A DNA stretch of 64,000 nt from positions 59,146 to 123,145 of the forward strand of contig NMRB01001119.1 in the NCBI GenBank assembly GCA_002633025.1. The letters run 5' to 3'. The notes under the pieces were generated by a model that searched no databases, was not told where the DNA came from, and saw nothing but the letters and a program-made list of their open reading frames with translations. This document shows, one piece after another, positions 24,601-36,600 of this stretch. The position numbers and the translations under genes were made by a program. The DNA comes from Notospermus geniculatus. Its lineage: Eukaryota > Nemertea > Pilidiophora > Heteronemertea > Lineidae. The number at the start of each line of letters is the position of its first letter. The first letter of the stretch is position 1.

Positions 24601-27600
24601 ATCGCCGAAAAAATCTATCTCCTCCTACATTTTTTCTCCAATTCAGCTGAAAATCGGCGACAAAGAAGTTAATTTTCTTGGGCACAAAACGTTGGAGTCA
24701 GATTTTTGAATTTCGCTACCAATGATTCTTAAATTTCGTTTTAAAGTGGCACAGCACCGTATTTTTTATGCCTTAAAATGCTAATTTCTTGGCACGTAAC
24801 GCATTTTTTGGAACAATTCTGACTTGCTTAAAAGTACATCAGCGCCTGAACCTACTTGGTAAATTTGATTAACATCTGGCGTGAACTGCGGAAGTTGTGG
24901 CTAACAACAGTGCACGCAACAAAATCTTGACTGACAAATATTAGCGCTAAGAGGGTTCGGCATGGTTTTGGATAATCGAGTGATCATAAACAGATGGGGA
25001 ACGGAACCAATGGCGATTGGAACGAGATTGCCTGAAGGAACTGGTAGCTCAACGTTGTCCCCAGGATTTAACTCGAATTTCTTGTGCTTGATCATGTGCT
25101 TGGCGTGTTTGCACTTGCAAGTGAAGTTGAAACTTGGCCTGTGGAGTTACATTGGGCTGGGTATACTGGTCTAGGCCTAGGTTTTAATTTTCAGAAACTG
25201 ACAGTGTTAACATTTTGAAAAGTGACTTCAAGCTTATTACCGGTAAATTCAATGCATTTTTCATTTGGTTAAAGGTATCATTAGCTTAAAGCCACTTTAT
25301 GAAATAGGGAGTCAAATAGTTTGGGGAAAGAACAGTTAAGCTAACAACATAAATGGAGTGAAAATACTTTTATTGATCAAAGGTGCAGTTACTACTGACT
25401 TTAACTGCGGTATAAAGAAGAACCTGAGCATTGTCATGTCTCGCCTACGTACAAATTTACGTTTGCAAGAATTGTAAAAATCACCTAGGGCCTAGTGAGT
25501 TTGAAGAGAAACATTATTGTTGATTTTCTTGCTACAAGATTGAAAACTCACTGTTCCTAATAAAATTGTGTAGTAATCTATATCTACTGGCGTTATCTCC
25601 ACAATTGGTCGTTTGTCAATACCGGTACTGGTATGACAGAATATTGTGTTCTGTGTAACAAAAATTCTTCGTAATATGTAACAAAGAAAATAGTACAATC
25701 TCAAAAAAGATTACTGTGTATTGTTTATACACAATGAAAACTGCTATATCTTTGGAGTGTCATGTACATGTTACTACAGCGTTTCACAGAAAAAGTAAGT
25801 GATTTAGCTATTTGCTAAAACTACTAGTATCTCAAATCCAGTTTTATAGACTATTTTTGCTCTGTGAGCTTCAGTGAGAGGTTGTGACATTGCTATGGGG
25901 TTCTTGGAAACCTGAGTGTGTGCAGTAGTTGGTTGGAAAAATTAACATCCAGAAGTATGTGTGAGAAATGTACATTCTTCCAACTAGGCTATGCGCATGT
26001 GCGAGTTTCCAAGAAGCGCCATGGCAATGTCGTGACCTGTCATTTAATTTCGCAGAGCAAAAATGGTCTATATGGTTTAGTCATTTGAAGAATGATCTCA
26101 GAATTTTTCTCATGTCTACATGGAAAACTCACGTTTGCAACAATTGTAAAAATCACATACCCGGTAGTGAGTTTGAGGAGGAACAGTATTGTTGTTTTGC
26201 TAGACTGTACCATTCTAAAATCACTGTTTGCTAAACAATTGTCAATATGACAGAATATTTTGTTCTGTTTGACAAATGTTAATAAACAAAGTCTTCATAA
26301 TTTGTAACAACACAAAATTGTACAATATCAAAAAAGATTACTGTGTATTGTTTATACACAATGGAAATTGCTATATCTTTGGAGTGTCATCGAGATGTTA
26401 CATTCTTACAGCTTTTTTCTTTCAGAGAAAAAAGTTAGACTTTGAGTTGAAGAATATGATCTTCTGGGCTGATGATGGCGCAGACTTCTTTTGGGAGTTG
26501 CTGTAACTCAAACCCGGCAGCAGGCCATACTATGCGGGGGCACGTAAATGCTTTAGTTATTCCGTCTGCGATGGCGAGAACTTCTTTCGTTGCGTCATTA
26601 GCATTTTTGACGGCAAGCACTTTGATTCTTATTTCGCAATTCTGTTCCAGTAGCTGGAAATGGAGAGAAAGTAAATGTTTGTCAAATTACATATGAAAGT
26701 ATTTGGGTTTTGTTCATGACATAAGTTTAGAAAAAATAAGCATGTATGAACATGTCGATGATGTGTATGTGAACTCAGGTTCAGGATATTGGAAGTGTTA
26801 TATTAAGTTTATGTGTGTATATTTCTCATATAGTGTACATTTATTAATCATGTTACATTGTATTGATGGCAAAATATAATACAGTAGTATTTGCGTTGTG
26901 TGAACATACAAAACTGTATCACGTACCTCTGTAACAGTTTCCGAAGTATCTTGGAGTGCCATTCGGCCATTGTAGAGATCAACTTCCATATTCTCGAATT
27001 TCATACGTTTCTTGACGTGGTTTTCGGCGACAAAGTCCACATGTTTGTTCCAGAATTTTAAATTGATCGTTTGGTTGGAGGTTTCATCTTTGAGTACGAT
27101 ATCTCTTCGTTGCCAGTTACAGTTTTCGCGCGTTTTTATTGGTGAAACCTGTTGAAAGAAGATTACAATGAAAATATGTACAACAAAACATGATGGGCTG
27201 TATGCACCAAGTGAAGATTATTTTGGAACTCTGGTTTAGCCACAACTTTGCCATTGTCACATCATGCGCTGGGAAACCTGAACAATTGAAAAGTTGTGGT
27301 TGAAGTTGTCTTTAAGATAGTCTTCATTTGGTGGATACGGTGTGATACATGCATGATGTATTTTGGATTTTTGCACATTGGGAAAGTCTGATGACAGCGT
27401 GACTGACGATGGCGATGCACCAAAAATGCACATTAGGTGTGGCCAATATAGTCTCAGAACTCAGACAGTACAAGGGTGTGTATGCAATAAGAGACCTGTA
27501 TGGATGGTATGGGGAACTAATTTCATAGGGTGGTTCACTTTGTAAAGTGATTGAAAACTGACAGTACCCGGTATGATGGAAAAGTGATCATTTCTCAGAA

Positions 27601-30600
27601 AGAAAGTTATTTAGGACAAAGCTGGAAATAAGTGGTATTGCATCACAACTTGTGGCACAAAGTTTATCTATCGCAGGGCTTAAAAATAGTCATAAAGTCT
27701 GGAGGAACAGCTGCTGGTAAAAACAATGCCAGCCATAACTAGGTGGGGTAATTTACATAGGACTACATTGAATCAGTTTCAGAAAAATTTCTTAGTGCTG
27801 CAGTGTCAAAGCACGCTGGAGCAGGCTGTTTTTAGCTGCAGGGTGAAGAACTGTGTTCTCAATATCTGTAGATGTGAAGCTTACCTCTTGGACAATTCCT
27901 TTGACTGATACTCTCTCTTTGCTGCGTTTTGTCATTACATCAGAGAACGATGTCAGATCGCAATGGTAGAAGTTTTTTTCAACGTCCTTTGCAAGTTCAA
28001 ATGCTGCAGTACTGTATATCTGAAGAACAATGTTACAACTATTATTAATTTTTATGGATAGTCTCAATACTATGGTCATCACAGGTAGGTCTACTGTTCA
28101 TTCCACTTCCGATTGGCGAGAGGTTTATGAACGATAGCTTTGCAATGGCTGGGCCGATTTTGATGAAACATACGTCAATTGACCGTTTTTCACAGTCATA
28201 TCTCATGCTTAGAAAATTTGTTTGTATCTGTTCAGCCCTAGCTACATGTAGATTGCGTCATATTATTTTAAAAAAACAGCCGATATTGGATGGTTTATTT
28301 CATCAAAAATTTTGTGGGAAAACGCCGCATATCGCATCTCCGCACATATCAATTTTCAAAATTTTCGATGGGGAGATACTCACACCTCTCGCTGTGGCTT
28401 TCAGGTGCGCGGACACACAAACGGATCTCTCAAACTGGCTTTCCTGGTCGGGCAATTGACCAGTTGACATGACTGATGGATATGCTGACGCAAATTCCAG
28501 GCGAGAACCCTGTAAATTGTAGTTGACGAGTTACGAAACTTACCTTTGCAGTTTTCAGCGACAAACGGACAAAACGTTCCTCCTGGCGAAGCACGGGATT
28601 GAATAAAAGGATGCAATTTCCTTTGTGGAGTAATTCCGCATCCTCGATATTTTCTGGGTAGTATAAGTCATATATTTCATCCATACCAGCAATGCCGATT
28701 TTACAATGTTTGCTGTTGCCGCGGTTGTCTGATTCGTTGAGTATCTTGACTTTCAGGAGCATAGTTGGGGTGCTGGAACTGGTTGCTCCGCTTGTACCAT
28801 GTGTAGGTCGCGTAGGTCTGCTGCTGCTGGCGTGGTTATCATCATGATCATGGCTATGATGGCTGGTAACTGGAGGTGACGTACTCGTAGATTCAACATC
28901 ACTGATGTCAGATGTAGATTGCTTTGTAACATGCGATTCTTTCACTAAAGGACGTTTGGTAGTCTTAACAGCTAGTTTTTTCTCTGTCTTAGGCATGTTA
29001 GGGGTCTTTACAGGTTGCATCGTTAACGGAATTTTAACTTTTGGACTAGCTTCCTTCGGCATTGTGGTGTCTTCTGACGACTGACTGATTACGCCTAGGG
29101 AAAAATTTCCACGAGAACTGAAAGATGCCTAACAGGCCGTTGACATTTTCTATTGGCTGCTGAAAATGTCTGTCACAATGAAAAGATGGCATTCATTGGT
29201 TAACGATGTGGCTGCACTGAGCGTCACGTCACTCTGACTCAGCTGCTGATATCTACCGTTTGTAATGGATACTGCGAACTCTGGGTGGTTTTACTAGGAA
29301 AGTTAATTTTTGATGTAGGTTTGATGTAGGTCTACTGCGTCAGTTGAAATGTTGTGTGGACAAGTGAAAGATGCATCACATTTTCGATGACAGAATGAAA
29401 ATAAACAATGATAAATGACAAAGCTGTAGCCCATACCAGAAAAAAGTCATCATTGCTGAAAGATTCTTTTCAATCTTATTTTCATACAAAAGACATATTA
29501 TTCTAAAACTGATATCTTGGAGACAAAATTTGAAATGAATTTAAAGTTGCGTATGAAGAGGGCTACTTGAGTGACATTTAGGGGAAATCTGTCCTTGTTG
29601 CAGATAATTTTTGATATTTGAGCTGTACTTATATCTGAAATTTTAAGCATGCAGTGGGAATCTGGTTAGTGGAGGTTAATGTAACTAGAAAGTGGTAAAG
29701 CAGCATAGATCATGCTATGGTCAGACCAATAATTATCAATGACTTCAACAGCATCCAAGTTTTTGTTTGCAAAAAGAAGATCCAACTTTGTGTGATAGTT
29801 AGTAGTTTCCTTGGTAACAAATTGTTGGAAATTATATTCATTAAGCATGAATGTTTCTAATTTAGCATTGTAGTTTTCACCACTGACAATTGATTTCATA
29901 TTGAAGTCGCCAATGACAATGTAATCTTCATCTGGTTGATATGAGAGGAGGCACGTTGAAATATTTTGTTTCAAGTCAAAGAAAGAACAGCTAGGTGATG
30001 CATAAAGTATGACAAGATGAACAACTTTGTTTGATGTTTTGGGGTGCAGACATGCCATAATTGCTTCAAAGTTCTGGGCATGATAGAAATTAGTTTCTTT
30101 GATGTCAATTGTATTTTTAACATACAACATTAAGCCATGAGGGGGTCGGGCTGATGTGTAGGGTGTTTTTGATCATGGCGGATAAGTTGGAAATCAGGCA
30201 ATGAATATTTGTTGTCTGCATCAGAATGTATCAGTCTAGATTCAGCAAATCCAATGATAGAGGCAGAGGTTATATTTGGATCATGTCTGAGGTGTTCAAA
30301 GTTGCGGTGGGCTGACCTGGCATTGTTGAAAACAACTTTCAGTAGTTGTGGCTGATATATAACGACTGCATGCAAGATTGTGTGGTTTGACCATGTGTTG
30401 TCAACAACATGAACGGAAGCTAAATTTGGAGCAGCAATGTCATTTGCAAATACTAAATCTACAGTGGCATCTTTTCGTTTGTCATTTGGATTTGTCCATT
30501 TATAGTTTGTAGACTTGACATGAATATACTGCTGAAAACTGAACTTGAATTTCAAATATTGCGTGATTGTTTCATTGCATCTTTCGTTGTCATTTTCAGC

Positions 30601-33600
30601 TGTGGTGTTAGTATTGAAGTCACCCATAATGATACACTTTTCAGTCTGATGCCGAGTAGTAGCAGCGAGGCAGTTTTCTATGCCTTTTGTTAGGTCTTCA
30701 AAGGAGCATTTTGGAGTGACATACACCATTAAGATGGAGAATAATTCATGGTGGTGCTGAGGACAAACACGGGTGCAAAGAGCTTTAATATGATCATCAG
30801 TGTAATAGCTATTTTCAATGATTTGAATGTCACGTCTAACATATAGAAAGAGTTGATGTGGTTCTTGTTCATCATGTTCATTATCATCTTCACGTGGGGT
30901 TCGGATTGCAATCTCAAAATTTGGTATTGGTACTTCATCATATGCAAATCTGACCACTGGCTTTTGTGTATTAGCTATCCCAATGACAGAGGCATTTGTG
31001 ATCGTGTGATTTGTCTTCAATTGCTCAAAATTATTTCTGAGAGATTGTGCGTTATTGTAGACTAGATGAAATTGCTTTTCTTGGTAAACAGGTGTATAGC
31101 ATAGTTGGAGGGACTTTTCTGCCTTCATTTTGTACATGTATTCTTGAACTGCTGAAGACTGACTGATTTTATCTACTGCTAGGTCAGTAATATACAAATC
31201 AGACATTGATCTAACACGGCTCAAGGCAACATAATGAATGTGCGAAAAGGTTTTAGGGCATCTGTTCATCTTTACAACAACTTGGTCAAAAGTACCACCT
31301 TGTGATGAATGAACAGTTCTACCATTACTTTGTTTGAGGGGAAATTGAGTTCTGATTATGAAATGTGACTTGCCCCAAGGAAACTGTCGGCTAACTGCAA
31401 ATATTGGGGTCCAGCATTTGTCAATCTCGACAGTGTATTTGGACCGATGTTTATTTCTTTGGTCGCGGCCAACTTTTTCATCATTGAATTCAACCCAAAT
31501 GATAGCTGGATTTTGCAAGTCTTGCATGTACTGTATATGCTTAACAATACAGGAGGCACCATTCACAAGACCGTCATTGATATCAAGATTGACTGATGTG
31601 GAGTAAATGAGCGAGACTGCAATGTTCAGTGATCTAGAGAGGCCAGCTTGTTCTTTATACATGTCCACTGTTTTCACACTATCAAGTATCTTCTGACGTA
31701 CTTTTGGAGAACAGTTAGTGAGAATTTCATCTTGAGCATTCACAGTTGTTTTTTGTGTGGTGACTGCTTCAAACAGAGAAGTATTATGAGTATGTGCTAA
31801 ATCCCTGAGAGCATAGAGGTGGGGTATGTCCTTTGGATAGTCTGGTTCTCCAGAAGATATTTGACGTTGAAGAAGGTATTTTATGTCATCATCAGTCTGT
31901 TTCCCAATTCTTAATTTGTTGAGGATATTGGTAAATCTTGCATCATTTTGTTGTCGCATAACTTGGTCAAGTTCAAACATATGAAAATGTTCTGTCCAGA
32001 GATTAGTTGCTAGAGGTCCATATCCATGTGGAAGCGACTGGAAAATATATCTGTCAAACACTGGTTGAAGTTGGTACATATCACCAATGGCCAACACACT
32101 GACACCACCAAATAGTACATTTGTACCTAATATTTCTTGCAATCTCAAGTTTATGAAATTGAACATTCTGCATCCTACCATAGATATTTCATCGATGATG
32201 AGGAATTTCAAATGCAGATATTTTGCTCTAAGTGTATTTCGCCTTTCACTGTCCAGGGGTTTATAGTCTAAACTTTGATTTGCTGGTATTTTAAATGCTG
32301 AATGTATGGTTGAACCGCCAACGATATATGCTGCAAACCCAGATGGTGCAAGAATCTGTATCCTTATGTCATCAGGATCTTGGCCTTCAGCTGAACATAA
32401 ATATCTCAAGAGGTATTGATATAATGCCTTCACAACCTGTGATTTACCAACACCTGCACCTCCAGTGAGAAATAAGTACTGTTTTTCCTCGGTAGTTTTT
32501 ATTGTTTGCATGATGTGAGTGAATATTTCTTTTTTTTTTATTCAGGGACTGTAATAGGTCTTTAAATTGATCATCAGGAATCTTTGGACCAACATACTCA
32601 ACATCTAGATCTGTGGATCGAACTGGAACACCAATATCTTGACCAAGGTCATATTGTTGATGTGACTTGCAACGCTCTGGGTCATAGAAGAGACATTCTT
32701 TACTCTGAACAGTGTCCTCTACTTCATCTTGTTCCATGTCAAGAATACCATCATCTTCGGCTTGTTGCATTGCTTGTAAGTCCTCGTCTTTGATCTTTTC
32801 ATACTGTCGACGTGTTGTTTCAATGTCAGAGGTTTTTTTGAGATGTTCATAATGATGTTCATATTTCTCATATCCTCCAAGTAGACTTTCCTCAGTTTTC
32901 CTCCATGGATAGTACAGTAAAAGGCGTTCTCTGTAATATTGTTCAGAGTCATTGTCTTTACTGAAGTTGACATATCGAATAACTCTTAGATTTTTTCTCT
33001 TGCTAATCGTAATGCCATTTCTCAGAACATAGCGAGTCTCAACTTCAAAATCAACCTCGTCATCATTGTCCTCATTTAAGTTCACTTCAGGGATGTCATC
33101 ATTGTTTACATTGAGTTGATTCACCTCATCAGTCGGATCATCTTCTAAATTGTCTTCGAAAGGATCATCCTCAGTGAAATTCTTTGGGTACTTGATTGTG
33201 AACTGTGATGCATAATCAGCAAAGCAGTATTTGTGTAAACAACGAGGTCTTCTTGCATAGAGTGATATAAGTCCTTGTGTTTGTATTGCAGTTGAATGAG
33301 GGTCCATCTTTTCCAGCTTAGATTTGTCTTTCAATATGAATGGACGTTCTTCTGGTTTGTTTGTGTTGATGAAGAGAACTTCTCTTGATGAGCGGGTAAT
33401 TGGGGTCTGAAGTACGAGGTAAGCGGCTTCTTGGGCGCCAGTTTCCACAGCATTCAGGAATCTATTGCCAATATGTCTCACGGCCTGTTTAAGATGCATG
33501 TTGTCGGACTTTGCTTCTTTTGCTGCTGTATCAAGGAGGGCACTCATTCCTTTCTGCGACTTGCAGGTGTAGGCAATAATGTAAACCGCCACAGCATAGC

Positions 33601-36600
33601 CGTCAAGAATAAACTGTATGTCATGATTAGCTTGCCATGCACTCAGAAGATGTTTCATGTAAGGATTGATTCGAATTTCACAGGGACGTCTTTTTAAGAA
33701 CACTTTGGCAGATTTCAGTGATGATCGAATACTTTTGATATATTCTTCCTCCGTCATTTCTACTTGTTGCAGAAATTCATCAAACGTCATGGTCACATCC
33801 TTCCCATCACCCATTTCTTTTAGAGTTTCTTGTATTCTCTTGAATTTTTCTTTGTATGATGCTCTGTCATTTTCTGTAGTGTCAGGGGACAGTGGTTCTA
33901 AAATTCTAGTTGCTCTCATTGGTGGCATTGGAAATCCAAATCTGCAAATTGCAATCCTACCATTACCTTTTCTGCACCCTTTTGTTGAGTGTTTGTGATA
34001 CTGCAATGCCAAGAAGTCTCTTTCTTCATCACTGACATCAGAAGATACACTAATGAGTGAATCAATGAATTCAACAACTTCTTCTTCAGATGCATCTGCA
34101 TATGTTGGAGCATTTTCAATCCATAAGGCCATGTGAACATGTGGGGAGCCTCTTTGTTGAAATTCTACTCGGTAAAAACTATCTTTTACTATGCCTAATG
34201 GATTGTGTGGTCCTTTCAGAACGGTTTTCATGAACTGCTGGAATCTATGGTCAAAATACCTGGCACATGTAACTGGATCTGCACTTAAAAGACGACTTCT
34301 TGTTTCCCAACTGAATTCATCTATTTGCTGATCTGTGTAATCAATGTTGTCAATTAATTTGCCCAATGTCTTCAGTAAAGGAACCCATTTGGTATCAGCA
34401 GCTGACAGAGAGAAGAACAATGTTGGAATACCAAGTTGACGAATCATTGCAAATACTTGTTTTTTCTTGTTTTCAAGGTATGGTGGGGAGTTACGAATTG
34501 TTCTGAATATATAGTATCCCTCATCGAGACGTACCATTCCACTGCGCACTTCATCATCTAACATTTGTTCAGCAGTGTAAGTGTTGCCTTGAGTCTTGCA
34601 GCGTCGAAGAGCCAAAGTGACTTTGTCAGATATCTGTTTGAGTTGTAATTTCTTTAACTTGAAGAAAATATTGGCGACGTTGGTAGATGCCCGTCGATCC
34701 ACAGATCTTAATTCATATTTGGCAATGTCACTGTAATGCACTGGGAGTTCGGTCTCTGCTCTGCGGTGTCCACAAAATATGGTTGGGAAAGAAAGGAACT
34801 CTGCATCAGCATCATGGTACAGACTTATTGGTGTCTGTCCTTCGCCAGGTGCAAATATGTATTCTTGTGGTTCACAAATTTCAGGAGAATCCAACATTGT
34901 ATCCATATTTCCTGATACTCGTTCAGTTTCGTCTACCTCGCTGAAGTTATCATCATCATCATCTTTACTGTTATCTTCCTTCATGTCTTTGTCGTGTCCT
35001 TGTTCCTGCCAATCATCAGAATGATCCTGACAATGCCTGAGAAGTGCTAGGAATTGGCTCTGTCTGTTTAGTATATACTTTTTCTGGTTTCTGTTGTCGA
35101 CTGTCATCAGAGTGATCATCTGAAGTGTTTGGAATTTCTTCAGCATGTTCAGAATCTGTTTTTTCCTGTCTCTGTTCCTCACTGTGTTGACAATGATGTG
35201 AAGTACTTGGCATTGGTTCCGTTTGTTGAAGATGTGTTTTTTCCAAGAAGTGGCTAAAGTCTCCAGTTTCTTCTTGACCAAGTGATTCCAGCCACAGGTC
35301 GCTTAGGTCTACATTAACATCCTCGTAGAGTGGTCCATGTTCTTTCAGCCATTTCAGAGCGTTTAACACTTTAGTTGGACGAATATTTTCACTGAATACA
35401 TTTGTTTTGTATTGCTTTCTTCTCCGTAATTTCACAGGAATTGTCTCAATATCAGATAAATTCCTTGGGAGTGACAATGCAGTTTGTGTTACGTTAACAG
35501 GAACATTGACAACATTTCCTCGTACCATTTTTTGGCCACCAACAGGAAGTTCTCGCATTTGCATAAAAGGAATACGAAGTGAAATGAGCCTTTCTTCAAG
35601 CTGATGTAGTTCAAGTTCAGGAGGTTTCGGACGAAATCCAACATGATTTTTCATGGAGAGTTTTGGTATCTTTCCTTTGCCAATAGAATCTCGACATGTT
35701 CTACATATCCATTCAATATCATCAACGGATTTATACCCTGTCAGACAACTGGACAATAAGTCCTGATATTCAGTTCTGACGTTTACATTATTTACTTTGA
35801 TCACAGAATCTTTAAACCATGTCTGTTGACAAGAAGAACATACATATAATGGGCCATTTGATACATTTTCATGAAATATTGTAATATTTTCCTGAAAGGG
35901 TTTGCCCATGTCTGCTTTGGATTTTATTCCTTGTCTCTTTTTCTTTAACTTCCACTTTTTTTCTGCTCTGTTTTCTTTGTGCAGTATTTCTGTTGCGTTC
36001 TGTCAACTGGAATTCTCTGTTTAAGCTCCTTTTGCATCTTTTATGCTCTCTCTCTTTGAACTGAAACTCTTCATCTGACCTCAACTTTCTTTTCCTCTGG
36101 ACATCTTTTTCCTGTTCTGGTGTGTAGATTTCTGGTTTTGAACGACTTTTCTGTTTATTTTCTTTTTCTCTTGCTTGTGAACGTGTATTTGCTCTGCTGC
36201 TCTNCTGCCATTTTTTATATAATGCATCTCCTTGCTCTAAAATCTCATCCATATCACCTGTTGTCCATAGTTGTGGTGCTTTAATTTGGGAAAATAGCAA
36301 TGCTTTCACACAATTGAGAACACACTGTTTCCCAAGGCTGTCACCTGAAAATTTTGTTGCATTTCCTTGGTGAAAGTTTCCTCTGGTAACACTTGCTATT
36401 AAAATGTCACATGGACCTGGATTGCTTTCTACATCACCCGCTAATTTCAGTTTATTGAAGTTGTATGCATGATACAGGATCAAGTTCAACAGAAGCCAGA
36501 AAGAAAAGTAGAATTCACAAGTGCTTTGAACAGACGAGTAATAGGCAGCCATCCGGAGACTTTCCAATTCCTTATATTTACTTGGAACTTGATCTGTAAT

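Noticed and set aside
24901-25095. Exon of a host gene inside the XDH intron
   Set aside because: Protein-like composition only; no flanking exon with compatible phase found.
32444-35281. Programmed ribosomal frameshifting in the Helentron
   Set aside because: Four breaks at different sequence contexts, with no conserved slippery heptamer plus pseudoknot that I can see; simple indels are likelier.
36412-36435. Viral contamination as source of the 2A motif
   Set aside because: The flanking frame continues into Helentron domains on the same strand and is embedded in host intron sequence; invertebrate retrotransposons are known to carry 2A-like motifs.
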